DNA of 64,000 bases from Delphinapterus leucas (Eukaryota; Chordata; Mammalia; Artiodactyla; Monodontidae): NCBI RefSeq assembly GCF_002288925.2, contig NW_022098000.1, positions 21,737,205-21,801,204 of the forward strand, in the 5' to 3' direction. Below the pieces are notes generated by a model. It did not search any database. It saw only the letters and a program-made list of their open reading frames with translations, and was not told the DNA's origin. The position numbers and the translations under genes are program-made. Below, one piece after another: positions 46,801-57,144 of the stretch. Within the stretch, counting starts at the first letter, position 1. Every line of letters begins with the position of its first letter.

Positions 46801-49319
46801 AGTAGCAGGAAATACTAGGCTTAGAGATGGGAGACAGGAGCTTTAGTTCGCATCTCTGACACTGGCCCTGGGCTGCCCGCCCTGGGTCCTCATCCTGTCG
46901 GCCATCACACGGCAGCGATGCGGTTGCATGTCACACCTGGGGATGTTGTGATGACTGACTGAGATGGTGATGATGGAGGGAAGAGCCTTCTGTGTTTAGA
47001 GTCCTTCGTGTATTTCCAGGCACTCGTACACGTTCTCAGTCGATAACCAAAATAGCTGTTTACTATGTGCAGATACTATGTAACGTAACATGTTTCTGAG
47101 GTGTTCATGTATAGGTGTAGCACCATCCATCTCTCTGCCTCTGTCAGTGAAGTGAGGCCTCACTGTTGCTCATGCACCTCTCTTCTTTTACAGAAACCAC
47201 TTGACTATAAATACAGATATTTTCGCCGTGTCCCTGTACAAGAAGCCGATCAGAATTTTCACGTGGGGCTTCAGCTGTGTTCCAGTGGCCACCAGAGGTT
47301 CAACAAACTCATCTGGATACATCATTCTTGTCATATTACTTACAAGTAGGCGAATGCAGTAAAAATCCCAAGGTTACAGACTAGATATGTCCTTCCTGTT
47401 CAGTTGAGGGACTCAGATAGGGTTTGATTCCTCAGAGTGAACGTTCGATTACAAAGCAAAACCACAGCATAATAATCCTGCAAACGAAGGAAACGGCCAA
47501 CTGGAAAAAACCTAAAAGTGGACCAGGAAGTGGAGCATTCCGAGCTCCTGCCCACTGCCCATGGTGATGCGAGTGGGCACCTACCCTGTGGGGTTGAGAG
47601 CAGCTTCCGTGCGTGGATGGTGCCTGGTCACTAAGCTGTCCGTGCGTGACTTCATTCATTGGCTTACTCAAGGCAGTTGTAAAGCACCAAGACCTTTTTT
47701 CTTCTCCCATGTTTCAGTCTGATCACTTTTCACCTTATTTCCATTTGGTTTATCCCCAGGGATTATACCCAGATTTAAAATAAGTTGTAGTTGGGAAAGT
47801 AAGTCTGCTGAAAAGATTTCGTGTGTTCCAAAGCCAAATCTATTAGTGGTTCCTATTTAAAGTTCTTTGTCCTATGAGTTAGGATTTGCTTGTATGAAAT
47901 AATTAATGAGCAGATGAGAATGTGTGAGAAAGGAACAGTGCAGAAATGAGTAAAGTAAAAAAAAGGAATTAGGAAAGTGAAATGTCAGTTCATGTGGATA
48001 CAGATCTTAGCTGTTGTTAGGTTTGAAAGAACACCGGTGTGTGCCCGAGGGTCTGCATGCCAGTTGAAATCAGAATTCTGAGAGGCAGGTTTGTGAGGTC
48101 AGCTTCCATTAGCCTCCTTCACAACCTTGACTGCGTTGTTGAAAACTTCCTCTGTCACGTTTCTATCTTACAAATAACTTTTCCCACTCATCTGGGAGGT
48201 CCTGACAGCTGAGAAAGAGCATTTTTCTGTCTTCTCATCCTTACCTCCTGGTCCTACTATCTTCTTTTTGCTTCTCTGAGTAATTTGTGAAGTGGAATCT
48301 TTTTTTTTTTTTTCTTTTCAAAGAAAGAAACCAAACCCAGAAGTAGGACAAAGCAAATGAAAAGCATCGCATCTTAAGAGAAAAAAGTGACGTCATTTGT
48401 AACTGCTAATGATCACGTTGACGTCCTTATAATAATATCTATAAAGTCACTTGAATTTTATGTTTTTGTTTATTTCTCCTTTTTTGTTTTATTTCTCCTT
48501 TTTTGTTTTTAGGAGAAAATTAAAAGCTGTGGTAATGTAACTCGTCACCTGCTTCCCCTCCAACCTGAAATTGTGCTGTTGATCATGCAAATATGAACTC
48601 ATTAAATTCTCTTCTAGGATTATAATTCTTTCTAAAATACATTTTAACAAGAGCTTTACAAAGTCTATAGCCTTTGACTTAGAAATTCTACTCTCAGGGA
48701 TCTGTTTTGTTTTGTTCATATTCAAAAATACCACAACATCATTTTTAATTGCGAAATATTGAAACAGCCTACATCTCCAGCAAAAGGAGAATTTAGTAAA
48801 TGTGGTATAAGCAGACAGTGAAATATTATGCAGCCACAAAAATGGCTTCTGAAGAGTATTTAATGACGTGAGGAAATGCTTATGTCATAATGTTTTAAAA
48901 AGGCAGGATGACAAGTAGAGTATGATCTCAGCAGTAAAGTTTGATAGCAAGGTTGAAGTGCCTGGAAGAAATGCTTCATGAGGCCGTATCTGGGTGATGG
49001 GATGATGAGTGATTTTTCTTTACATTTTTCTAAATTTTTCAAATTTTCTATAATACACTATATTATTTAGAATTGACTGAGACGAATTAAATTTAAAAAA
49101 GGCTAAAGCCTAAAATAAACTCCTCCCCACCACCACCACCCCAAAAAAGGCAAGGATTTCAAATGAGTTGATATCTCCTGGTAACGAGTGATTCTGTGCT
49201 TTCTTTCCAGATCAACTGGAGAGACTGCGGTCACAGCTTTCGAGATCGACAAGATGTACACGCCCCTGCTGTTTGCCAGGGTGAGAAGCTACACTGCCTT
49301 CTCCGAGAGGCCCCTGTAG
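28856..49319 (+). CDS. FBXO9: FBXO9 F-box only protein 9, 13 exons, 436 residues if exon 3 joins exon 4 at the expected codon
   Basis: Substrate receptor of an SCF (SKP1-CUL1-F-box) ubiquitin ligase; the family member is known to target TEL2 and TTI1 of the PIKK/mTOR pathway. Joined exons (28856..28858, 31843..31929, 34321..34476, 36643..36700, 38132..38231, 40247..40377, 41346..41460, 43985..44103, 44301..44391, 44976..45071, 45524..45617, 47194..47345, 49211..49319) total 1311 nt, an open frame ending FSERPL. Parts in order: acidic N-terminus (1-30), TPR-like helices (about 83-118), F-box (about 179-230, [14 protein letters not shown]), then the conserved Hrt3/FBXO9 C-terminal domain. The start ATG has A at -3 and G at +4 after splicing. 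Two junctions are unusual: intron 2 begins GC, and intron 3 begins TT where GT is expected. Every other coding exon has canonical GT-AG borders and no internal stop, so the gene looks functional. Confidence 0.96.
28859..31842 (+). other. FBXO9 intron 1
   Basis: GC-rich for the first 200 bp, then anonymous AT-rich sequence. An L2-like fragment lies at about 30115..30440; otherwise nothing is recognised. Confidence 0.7.
30115..30440 (+). repeat. L2-like LINE fragment
   Basis: CTGAGCTGAATCATGAAGGA, GATGAGTAGCAAGTAGCCAA and AGAGAGCAAAGCAGCGTGTG are diverged L2 3' phrases. Confidence 0.55.
31843..31929 (+). CDS. FBXO9: FBXO9 exon 2 (residues 2-30), GC donor
   Basis: 87 nt, phase 0 at both ends, after the acceptor CCCTCACTCAG. 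It encodes the acidic segment [20 protein letters not shown] and on to TDLQ. The exon ends TTGCAG and the intron opens gcatgt: a GC rather than GT donor. No nearby GT keeps the frame into AQLQ of exon 3, so GC use is the supported reading. Confidence 0.92.
32165..33090 (+). repeat. L1 fragment, split by a younger SINE
   Basis: L1 text before the SINE (CAAAAGACCTCCTAAATCAA, GGAAAAACTATTTACCATCT) resumes after it (AACCAGCAATCCTACTTCTA, TTGTTTATATGGAAAAATGG). It lies in FBXO9 intron 2, sense orientation. Confidence 0.75.
32481..32690 (+). mobile_element. CHR-type SINE (young form) nested in L1
   Basis: GGGCTTCCCTGGTGGCGCAG start and GCCCGCGTACCGC before an A-rich end. It interrupts the L1 fragment around it. 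The duplication is short (ACAAAT on both sides). Confidence 0.93.
33185..33279 (+). mobile_element. Short CHR-type SINE
   Basis: GGACTTCCCTGGCGGTCCAG start, GGGTTCGATCCCTGGTCAGG B-box, ending near GATCCCACATG. Same short form as at 2541 and 50699. Confidence 0.88.
33465..33850 (+). repeat. Old interspersed repeat, family not identified
   Basis: GGGTTCCCAGAAAGCAGACT, CCGAGGTGGATGTAAGAGGT and a G-rich middle resemble the region 5645..5960 in layout. Class not assigned. Confidence 0.35.
34321..34476 (+). CDS. FBXO9: FBXO9 exon 3 (residues 31-82), donor reads TT
   Basis: 156 nt after the acceptor CTTCCCTCAG. It encodes [18 protein letters not shown] and on to LAKEEK. To join exon 4 (ARELFLK) in frame it must end at AAG (34476), but the next bases are ttaagt. 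This looks like gtaagt with the first G changed to T, or a GG reduced to G. The only overlapping GT starts one base earlier and would shift the frame, giving a stop a few codons into exon 4. The frame stays open past the exon to 34632, and weak in-frame GT sites exist at 34483 and 34510. Confidence 0.88.
35330..36600 (-). repeat. L1 fragment, reversed, split by a SINE
   Basis: Reversed L1 text: AACCATCACCACAATCAAGA, CACTCACCTGTCGAGGGACA and TTTGGGGCTATTATTACTAG before the SINE; GTTGAAAAGGCTATCCTTCT after it. Confidence 0.75.
36069..36280 (-). mobile_element. CHR-type SINE (young form), reversed, nested in L1
   Basis: Poly(T), GCGGTCCGCGGGCCTCTCAC, GTTGCGGAGCACAGGCTCCG, ending AACCACTGTGCCACCAGGG. 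No clear target duplication was found by eye. Confidence 0.93.
36643..36700 (+). CDS. FBXO9: FBXO9 exon 4 (residues 83-101 and first base of 102)
   Basis: 58 nt between the acceptor TTTTTATAG and donor gtaaaa; encodes [19 protein letters not shown], the first helix of the TPR-like unit. A long L1 fragment ends only about 40 bp before the acceptor. Confidence 0.95.
36701..38131 (+). other. FBXO9 intron 4
   Basis: AT-rich, no repeat or gene recognised. Confidence 0.7.
38132..38231 (+). CDS. FBXO9: FBXO9 exon 5 (residues 102-135)
   Basis: 100 nt after TTTTCTTTTAG and before donor gtgcgt. It encodes [20 protein letters not shown] and on to GVGNSY: the second TPR-like helix, then a linker. Both ends split codons (G/CC and TA/C). 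Confidence 0.95.
38232..40246 (+). other. FBXO9 intron 5
   Basis: AT-rich anonymous sequence; no SINE or L1 recognised, which is unusual for an intron of this size here. Confidence 0.65.
40247..40377 (+). CDS. FBXO9: FBXO9 exon 6 (residues 135-179)
   Basis: 131 nt after TTTTCTCAG and before donor gtgtga. It encodes an acidic turn IEDTDDDSK, then [20 protein letters not shown] and [12 protein letters not shown], the linker just before the F-box. Confidence 0.95.
40592..40791 (+). mobile_element. CHR-type SINE (young form) cut by the assembly gap
   Basis: GGGCTTCCCTGGTGGCGCAG start through GCCCGCGTACCGC and A-run, then N. The 3' end and target duplication are hidden by the gap. Confidence 0.93.
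40792..40891. other. Assembly gap, exactly 100 N
   Basis: Unknown bases in FBXO9 intron 6 starting at the SINE poly(A). A round 100 is usually a placeholder, so the real length is unknown. Confidence 1.
41346..41460 (+). CDS. FBXO9: FBXO9 exon 7, F-box core (residues 179-217)
   Basis: 115 nt after TTTGCAG and before donor gtactt. It encodes [20 protein letters not shown] and [18 protein letters not shown]: the SKP1-binding F-box with its LP start and the conserved VCR turn. An L1 fragment begins about 20 bp downstream of the donor. Confidence 0.96.
41461..43984 (+). other. FBXO9 intron 7
   Basis: Holds the L1 fragment (about 41483..42560). The part 42560..43250 is AT-rich and anonymous. The part 43300..43880 is more GC-rich, resembles an old MER/L2-type repeat (AGAACCCTCCAGTGGCTTCC, GGGCCCAGGACAGTGCCTGG) and is not coding. 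Confidence 0.6.
41483..42560 (+). repeat. L1 ORF2 end and 3' region, sense orientation in FBXO9 intron 7
   Basis: Text such as ATATTTGCAAACCATATATC, CAAATGGCTAACAGGTACAT, AACATGGATGGACTCTAAAG and CTTGTGGTTACCAGAGGTGG. The frame is broken by stops. It begins about 20 bp after the exon 7 donor. Confidence 0.88.
43985..44103 (+). CDS. FBXO9: FBXO9 exon 8 (residues 217-257)
   Basis: 119 nt after TTACCTAG and before donor gtaagt. It encodes [20 protein letters not shown] and then [15 protein letters not shown], completing the F-box and entering the C-terminal domain. Confidence 0.95.
44301..44391 (+). CDS. FBXO9: FBXO9 exon 9 (residues 257-287)
   Basis: 91 nt after CTTTTTATAG and before donor gtacaa. 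It encodes [20 protein letters not shown] and RAWHQVEYY of the Hrt3/FBXO9 C-terminal domain. Intron 8 before it is only 197 bp. Confidence 0.95.
44976..45071 (+). CDS. FBXO9: FBXO9 exon 10 (residues 287-319)
   Basis: 96 nt after TTGTTCCACAG and before donor gtagtg. It encodes [20 protein letters not shown] and [11 protein letters not shown], a beta-rich stretch of the C-terminal domain. Confidence 0.95.
45193..45318 (+). mobile_element. Diverged tRNA-derived SINE
   Basis: GGGAATTCCCTGGCAGTCCA start, GGTTCAATCCCTGGTTGGGG B-box region and a poly(A) end, in FBXO9 intron 10. Confidence 0.8.
45524..45617 (+). CDS. FBXO9: FBXO9 exon 11 (residues 319-350)
   Basis: 94 nt after a T-rich tract ending TTTTTAG and before donor gtgagt. 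It encodes [20 protein letters not shown] and [11 protein letters not shown]. Confidence 0.95.
45618..47193 (+). other. FBXO9 intron 11
   Basis: Anonymous sequence. The start reads open for 86 codons past the exon (to 45875), which is intron read-through. No repeat is firmly recognised. Confidence 0.6.
47194..47345 (+). CDS. FBXO9: FBXO9 exon 12 (residues 351-401)
   Basis: 152 nt after TTCTTTTACAG and before donor gtaggc. It encodes [20 protein letters not shown], then [15 protein letters not shown] and the [12 protein letters not shown] core of the C-terminal domain. Confidence 0.95.
47346..49210 (+). other. FBXO9 intron 12
   Basis: Anonymous sequence to about 48650, then an L1-like stretch (about 48660..49060: AAATTCTACTCTCAGGGATC, GAAATATTATGCAGCCACAA). 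Confidence 0.55.
49211..49319 (+). CDS. FBXO9: FBXO9 exon 13, last coding exon (residues 401-436 and stop)
   Basis: Follows the acceptor TTCTTTCCAG. It encodes [20 protein letters not shown] and ends [10 protein letters not shown] then TAG at 49317..49319, matching the known C-terminus. Confidence 0.96.
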
Positions 49320-49795
49320 CCCTCACGTCCACCCCTGCCGCGATGCATGGATAAAAGTATATAGAGAAACAGAGCACCTAAGTTATAAATGTACATATAT
49401 TATATATATATGGAATTGGAACTTATTTTGCATTGTTGGAGTTCTTTCAAGAAGAGTATAAATTGATTATTTTTTTTATGTAAAGAGAGAGTTGATTCTT
49501 GGGGAGTTTATTTTGAAATTACTATAAGTTACAGTACATTTATGTTGTGAAAAACCACATGAGATTTAAATCATGCCCTTTTCCAAGCAGATTTCTGAGC
49601 AGATTCTGTCACATAGGTCGTCTTCTGACTGATCAGCCCGGTATTTAAATGCGTCAGGGGAGCACCCCACGGGATCAGCATTTATTTCACGCGTGACGTA
49701 GTGTCTCTCACTAAAGGCTCAAAATGTGAACACCTGTTCTGGATTTGTTTGAAACTTTGACCAATAAAGATCATAAATAAATGTTTCTTTCAAGA
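49320..49795 (+). other. FBXO9: FBXO9 3'UTR
   Basis: AT-rich untranslated tail downstream of the stop. It ends at two overlapping-range signals, AATAAA at 49763..49768 and AATAAA at 49776..49781; the cleavage point near 49795 is an estimate. Longer transcripts cannot be excluded. Confidence 0.75.
49763..49781 (+). terminator. FBXO9: Pair of AATAAA polyadenylation signals of FBXO9
   Basis: Two AATAAA hexamers 13 bases apart, about 445 bp after the stop codon, followed by a T-rich stretch suited to cleavage-factor binding. Confidence 0.75.
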
Positions 49796-50306
49796 AAATG
49801 TATTTGGACAGCCTTTTTAAAATGTCAGAATGATAAACAATCCTAAGGTAGCCAGTGAAGGCTTACGAATGAATGAGCGCCTCTTTCGTCTTGGTCTTCA
49901 TACACAGCCACAGACTATAGTATCTGTACTCTGACCCTACCCAGGCCCCCTACAGATACGTGACATTAGGTGAGAAAGGGTGACTCCCTCGGGGCCAGAA
50001 CTCGTCAACAAGCTCAGCCAATCTTCTTTGTTCCTAAAAGAGCAGGAGTGGATCATATAAACCCAGGCCTAACTCTCTCCAGAACCAAAGTTGGGAGAGG
50101 GCCAGCCGCCAAGTGAACTGTACGTTACTGCCCCGGCAGCAACGCTATGAGAAATTTCAGAGTTTGCGTTTGGCACACCTCTACCAGATTCAGGTTCGGT
50201 TTTGGTGATTCAAATACAGCTAGAGTTGAGTACCTGTGTACTTTCAGAAGAAAACAGCTGCAGCCAGGATTGCTTTCAAGTTCATAGTGACATTAAAAGA
50301 TGCTTC

Positions 50307-50618
50307 GGGGACTCAGCTGGTGGTGCAGTGGTTAAGAATCCACCTGCCAATGCGGGGGACACGGGTTCGATCCCTGGTCCGGGAAGATCCCACATGCCCC
50401 GGAGCAGCTAAGCCCGTGCGCCACAGCTACTGAAGTCGGCGTGCCTAGAGCCCGTTAGCCACAACTACTGCAGCCCGTGCGCCTAGAGCCCGTGCTCCGC
50501 AACGAGAAGCCACCGTGGTGAGAAGCACACACACTGCAACGAAGAGTAGCCCCCACTCACCACAACTAGAGAAAGCCCGCGTGCAGCAACGAAGACCCGA
50601 CGCAGCCGAGAAAAAAAA
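50307..50618 (+). mobile_element. CHR-type SINE, long form
   Basis: GTGGTGCAGTGGTTAAGAAT, GGTTCGATCCCTGGTCCGGG and poly(A) end. Near-duplications AGATGCTTCG (50297..50306) and AGCTGCTTCG (50618..50627) flank it. The first bases (GGGACTCAGCTGG) are diverged. Confidence 0.9.
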
Positions 50619-50698
50619 GCTGCTTCGTAAGTTCCCACAATTCAATGTGGGGCAGACCTTCTAAAAAGTTAATATATGTTATGTTAAAGATGAAAACC

Positions 50699-50809
50699 GG
50701 ACTTCCCTGGCGGTCCAGTGGTTAAGACTTCACGCTTCCAATGCAGGGGGTGCAGGTTCAAACCCTGGTCAGGGAACTAAGATCCTACGTGATGCGTGGT
50801 GCAGCCAAA
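50699..50809 (+). mobile_element. Short CHR-type SINE with 13-bp target duplication
   Basis: GGACTTCCCTGGCGGTCCAG start. Direct repeats AAAGATGAAAACC at 50686..50698 and 50810..50822. Confidence 0.93.
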
Positions 50810-51264
50810 AAAGATGAAAACCCCCCATCCGGTGTGTGTTTAGGAAAAAAAAGTTCCATTTAGTTTGGCTTTTTGCAGCAATCTGAGAAATGAGAAATGT
50901 GGGCATGTCACAGGAAAGTGTAAGCCGGTGGATGCCGTGTGCCATGCTCAACCTCGCTGGGATGGGTGAGCCAAGACCGGAGCTAATTAACTCCCACTTA
51001 ATCTTAGGCTCAGCACCTCTGTGACACATTCCTTGATTCCACCAGCAAGTGTCCCTTTTCTGCGTTTTCAAAACACCCCACGTTCCCGCCATCCCAGCAG
51101 GTATCACACTTCTAATTTTTGTACATGTCAGTGTCCCTCGATAAAACTGGGTTCTTTTAGGACAGGGGCTCTTTCTCTTCAATTCCTGATCCCAAAGCAC
51201 CTCTGTGCTGTGAACATTAACCCCTAGGAAGCAGCAGACATTCCACGGGTCTTTCAACACTACC

Positions 51265-51480
51265 TTTTAAAATTTATTTTTATTTTTTAAATTAGAGTAT
51301 CGTTGATTTACAATGCTGTTAGTTTCCGCCGTACAGCAAAGTGAATCGGCCATATATATATACATATATGCACTCTCTTCTAGACTCCATTCCCATATAG
51401 GTCATCACAGAGCACCGAATAGTGCTCCTGTGCTATGCAGTAGGTTCTCATTAGTTATCTTTTATATATAGTAGTCGACA
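51265..51480 (-). mobile_element. L1 3' end, reversed
   Basis: Reversed L1 tail: ATTTACAATGCTGTTAGTTT, CGTACAGCAAAGTGAATCGG and GTGCTATGCAGTAGGTTCTC. Confidence 0.85.
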
Positions 51481-53469
51481 CTACGTTTCTTCTCTCAAAT
51501 GAATGAACTATGCTCTTGCCACTAGGTGACGCTCTTGTCCCACTCTTTTCAAGTTTGCCTCTTTTTCTCGTCAGTGTGAGGGAGGGAGCTGGTTTTCACA
51601 CTCGCAGGAAAATGGGGCGTTCCACGGCCCTCTGATTGGCCTTCAAAGCTGCACGTGATAGGAACTAATACAAGGTGTGTATCCAAAATGAGATGCCACC
51701 CTGACCACAGAGCCGTGACTCCCGCCTGCTGAACTCCTCAATTACCAGCCAAGGAAGCCCGGTCTTCTTGGCCAGTGTTTATCTGGCCGGCTTATCTCGG
51801 CTGCAGGAGGAAACTGAATATCCTGTTTGGAATGAACAGAAAAGGGCTCCTGGGATGAGTCAACTGGGGTCGGGTTAGGAGGTTGACAAGATGGAAAGGG
51901 GAACAAGGGAGACCGGCCTTTCCCCTTTTGACACACACGCGGCCTGATTTATTATAACTATAGCATACTTTGGGAGCCCCCGAGCCCTACTTCCCAGTCT
52001 TCTGCCCAGTACAGATATTTGCTGCATCACCCCTAAATCCACTCGAAGCTTCCACATCTGCACCTTCCGCCTGTGGCTCCGATAGACATTGAGTCGTGGA
52101 ATTGAGATTCATAAAAGCTCGCAAGACTGATCCAAGATTTGACTGACAGCTGCTGCGTGTGCGCGCGCCGCAGACTGAGGGGAGAGTGGAGATTTCATCA
52201 GCACAGGCTTCTTTCTGACAACATGGATTTCTGTGCAGACTAACTTTTCCTTGAACACTGGAAATACACTCAACCCAATATATTGTGTGCAGGCCAAAGG
52301 GGCAGTAAGTTGAAACCTGCTATGGAAGCAAAGTGACTGTATAGTCAGGTTACTGTCAAAATCAGGACACTTTTTAGGGGAAAGAGGAGTGTGTTTTGTA
52401 ATTACACTGAGACAACCAGCATAACACGGGACTGTCCTGGGCAAGTGGGGATGGATGGTCACTACATACCAGGCATTGCCAAGGCCCTACAACCAGCTTT
52501 TCATCAGATTTCACTTGAATGAGGTTACTTGTTCGATCTATTTTTCTTCCTCTTGACAGGAAAGAAGAAAACGCCTTTGGTTTCCTAGTGTGTGAAGTGA
52601 CTGCTTTGGGCCCTGCTAATTTCCCTCAGAACGTCACCAAGCCTGCACTTGGCTGATGGAGACTTTGGTGTGAGGCATCACCGACAGCATGAAAAAGTGC
52701 TGATTTCTACTCTTTGTTAGTTTCTACTTTTCTCATGTCTGTTCTTGATTCATTCTCACATCTGTGGCTGGGATTCTGTTCAGAATCCCAGGTAACTGAG
52801 GACAGTTGCCAAGTGATGTCTTCTTTTTGCCTTACGACTTTCATTCCCTCCAAGTGCGGGGCTAGAAGCCAAGTTTCCTGCCTTGTGCCTTCTTTGTTCT
52901 CATCTGTGGACACCTACTCTGCGTGATCATCTAGAGGAGTGGGTTTATTTGGAGCACTGTGACATGGTGTGGTTCAAAGACCATCAACTGGATCAAAGGA
53001 CCTGCGCTCAGAGCGCCTAGCACAGAGCCTGATGCATCGTAGGTGCTCGGTAAACGCGAGCCAACACCCAGTCAGACCGTCCTCATCAATGCAGGGCCGG
53101 GGAGCAGTGGAGGGGCCGCCTCTGTGGGCTTCTCGACCAGCAACGTGTCAGAGGAGGAGTTCCTTGCCTGGGGCTCCCAAGTCAAGCCTCCAGTAATAGG
53201 CGCTTGTACCGTTCGGAGCAAGTGGTAGCTACAAACATTGGGGCTTCTCTAGATTAAGGGTCTTTTGGCTAAGCATCCTTCAGACCTAAGCATGATTCCT
53301 TTGAGACCCTGGAATCTGAGTAGGAAGGAAAGGATCTTATTCCTCCAGGTGTGAAGGAGTAAGGTTTTCCCCTAACTCAGAACTTGAAGGGACAAGTAAG
53401 GAAGTTGTGTAAAAGGGTAGAAACACGCTGGACTTTGGAGCTGGATAGCTGTGGGTTTGAACATCCACC

Positions 53470-53625
53470 CTTACCAGCACTTATCATCGTAGTCAAATTC
53501 ACTTAAACACCTGGAGCCTTATTTGTAAACTAGGCATAATGATAACTAGCTGCAGGGTTGCCATGACAGCAAAATACTACACATCTTAAGCCCTGGCACA
53601 AAATAGGCTTTTATAAAAGGAAACT
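53470..53625 (+). repeat. MIR fragment
   Basis: GGAGCCTTATTTGTAAACTA, GGGTTGCCATGACAGCAAAA and CACAAAATAGGCTTTTATAA follow the MIR layout. Confidence 0.6.
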
Positions 53626-55984
53626 ATTATCGCCTAGGATTATCTAACAGAACAGCGGCACTCAGGTAGGTGGGGGAAATAGCTCTATGACTGGGAGCCC
53701 CCAGAAAGAAGATCCTAACATCATAAATCTTGAAAGAGAAAAAAGCCCTAAGACTATACCTGTGACCTATCTCAACTGGGCAGTTTATATCAGAAATCCT
53801 CTTATCCTGGGGCAAGTCAGATTATGTCAAATCTATGACTGGACTTGATCGATTGGTAGGGATTGCCTGAAGTGCAGTTGAGAAAGATTCTGATGCTGAG
53901 TCTGAACTCAGGGAAGCATGCCAGAATTGATTGATTAATGATGCCTGCCCTGGGTGCAGGACTGGGACGGCACATAATTACCCTCTGTTCCTCACTGACC
54001 AATGCATAAGACTGCTCTTAACACAGGCAAGGGACTGGACATCTAGAGCAGCGGTCAGGCTTTGGGTAGCTCAGGGGAAATAAATGGAAGGCAGTGATGC
54101 TCTAAAGGCTGATATAAAAGGAAAGGTGTGGAAGATCATGGAAAATCCTTGATAGTATTTTGGACAAATTTCAATGATTTCCTAAATCTAACCAGGAGCA
54201 ACCCAAAAGGGGTAGCCAGAAGAGCCTGAGAAATTACCTAAAAGAGTCAAGAGAAAATTACAAGTTTAGTGCCCATGACTATACCAGCAGGCATCACGCA
54301 AGGCTGCACGGCCCTCCTCTCTGTGGTAGGGTCCGCAGGGGACCACAAATGAGTCACAGTGGGCCAGGCGGGTAGACAGTTGCTAGCGGGTCCCTGTGTG
54401 GCTTGCCTGAAAGGGAATCAGCTACTAGGCTCCTGTTGACTGTCTCCTTGAAGCCAGATCTTCCCATGTTTAAAGAGAAGCTGGTTTGTGTGTGAAATGT
54501 CCATATTTTTAAAGTTTGGATCAAATTAAAAAGACACACACATGCTATACAGGCCAAACAAAAGCCGTCTGCAGGATGAATGAAATCAGCCAGTGTTTGA
54601 CCTCCAGGGTCCAGGCTAAATCCAAAATCATGAGCTTTGCACTCTAGGCTCAGAATGACTAGATAATGACCTACCTTTCCAGTGGTCCTTCCTGCTCATG
54701 CCTTCAGCTAGCCAAGAGTGGTTCTGGTTCCCAGGACACTTGAGGCACCTCCCTGCCCCTGCATCTTTGCTCTGCTGGCTCTGGAATTCCTTTTCTCCCA
54801 GCTCCTCCAGCTCTACCTTGAAAGTTCTACTCCTCTTTCTGGAAGTCTTCCCTGATTTGCCCCCAGCCAACGAATAATTAAATAATTACAAACAATCTAC
54901 TCCCGCTGGACACGCTCAAAGTGTTATATTTCATCTCTTTGCTTTAATTTCTATTATTCTGACATGCCCTACCCATCAGAAGGCTTAGGAGAAAAGTGTT
55001 TTTAAATTAATTAATTAAAAGAAGAAAAAGATCGGGGCCATAAAAAGAGCACATCTTGCAGGGTCACTAAGAGCCCAAAGCAAGCTGCCCGGCCCACATC
55101 TCATCTATGTCCTGATGATGGGCTTGGCCCAAGAAACCGGAAGCCAAAGAGAGAGACAGCTTCAGGTTTCTGCTTATAGGACAATTACTTAGCCATGCAG
55201 ACTATGTCAGGCTTTGATGGCTTCTGCAAAATGCCAAGCATTTCTAAGGAAGCTATCATTAAAGTCAGCCTTTTGATCTCTATTCATCCAAAGCACGTTT
55301 CCACATCCCCGCCAAGAATTCTTCACATTAGCCCAGAGTGCTGTGTCTCCATCCTATGGTTAAGCCCTGGCAGCTTTTGCTACCACAGCACCAATAAAGT
55401 GCAGCAGGAGAAGCCACGGTGACTCTGATGAAGCAGATAGCATGGCAACCACTGCACAAAGGCGCGTGTGTGTTTGTGTGGGAACCTTGGGGACGCCGTG
55501 GAGTATTGTGGAGGTGGGGTGGCTTTGCCAGGCCCTCATGGTGGCGCCTCAGTGAATGTCACTGGATGTTGTGGGTGCCCAGCTGCAGCCCTGAGTCCTC
55601 TCAGCACTGAGTGACAGGTGTAACTGAGATGTGACTTAAGCTCACCTGCTTGGGTGTCAGGGACAGTCAATCATGCTAGCAGTTTGCCCTGAAGTCTACC
55701 TTGCCTGCTGTGTGCCACATCCCCAGAACTTATTTGTACACTTTGACCAACATCTCCCAGTTCCCCACCCCCTTGAAGGCTCATTCTCTTAACTAACCCT
55801 TACTCTGCACTGTCTCCTGGGTGTCCTTCTGAGTTACTTAACATCTAGGAGTTCAGTTTTCTTGTTTGTGGAACAAAGACAATCACACTTTGTACATCGT
55901 TGTTTTGAGGATTAAATAAGGTAGTGTATAGATTGGCACAACTTCTGGCACATTCTATGCTCTCAATAGAAAGTCTCAGGGCAG

Positions 55985-56023
55985 TTCCATCAACAGAAGA
56001 ATGGAAAAAGATGATGCGAGAGA

Positions 56024-56078
<55 letters not shown>

Positions 56079-56455
56079 GGAATACTACTCAGCCATAAAA
56101 AAGAAGGAAACTTTGCCATTGGCAGCAACCTGGACGGAGTTGGAGGGCAGTATGCTAAGTGAAATAAGTCAGAGAAAGACAAATACTGTATGACGTCACT
56201 TATACGTGGAATCTAAAAAATACAACAAACCAGTGAATACAACAAAAAAGAAGCAGCCTCATAGATCTAGAGAACAAACTAGTAGTTACCAGTGGAGGGG
56301 GAGGGGCACTACAGGGGTGAGGGAGTGGGAGGTACAAACTATTGGGTGTAAGACAGACTGAAGGATGTATCGACATGGAGAATGCAGCCAATATTCTGTA
56401 ATAACTATAAATGGAGTGTAACATTTAAAACTGTATAAAAAAATAAAAATTATTT
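55985..56455 (+). repeat. L1 3' fragment with internal (CA)n
   Basis: AACAGAAGAATGGAAAAAGA, then a CA run, then TGGAATACTACTCAGCCATA, TGAAATAAGTCAGAGAAAGA and TAGTAGTTACCAGTGGAGGG. Confidence 0.88.
56025..56074 (+). repeat. (CA)n microsatellite inside L1
   Basis: About 24 uninterrupted CA units, a common expansion site in this part of L1. Confidence 0.95.
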
Positions 56456-57144
56456 TTTAAAGTCTCAACGTATTTAATCTTCTCTCCCAGCCTTCATGAA
56501 CAGCTTTCAGCATCTCAGGATGGAGTCTCAACAGCTCATAGGCTTGAGTTCCTCAAAGGATGTTTTCCATTTGCCTTATAACCAGAACAAAACCAAATGG
56601 TTCCAAGAGGTGGGAAAAGGCCAGTCCGTGGAAGGTCTGTTGAGGACACATGAAGAGCCTGAACAGACAGGGAACTAGACACAAGCTCTTTCCTCTCTCA
56701 GGGTAAAGAGGACAGTGCTCTGTGCCATTGTTTGCCCAAGGAGAAAATTGCTGGTATGAGGCCACACAAAAGGAACTTGAAGGAACGAGAACTCCCAGGC
56801 TGTACATCTCAGCCTGCGTCAGCCCGAAGAACCCCGTGTCTCCTGGTTACTGCCGATTCTTGTATTTTATTTTGTACCAAAAGGAGCACAAGTTCTCTGT
56901 GACAGTTATAGATAAACAACCCCAAGGCTTAGCAGAGGGTGCTTAGATTTCCAAAATAATCTTTTTCTTAGCAAGGCAAAGGAAGCTAGAAAAAGAAACA
57001 AGTCAGCTATGTTTCTTCTCTCCTGATGAAGAAAAAAAACTGCTCTGGAGGAATCCTCCAGATATTTGCAGGATGAGAGGATAAACCACTGAAATCACCC
57101 TGGGCCAAAAGCCTCCTGTTCTCATAGGACAATGCTCCCATTTT

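Noticed and set aside
56025..56074. Regular short repeats as a CRISPR-like or regulatory array
   Set aside because: Simple CA microsatellite in L1; no spacers, and the DNA is vertebrate.
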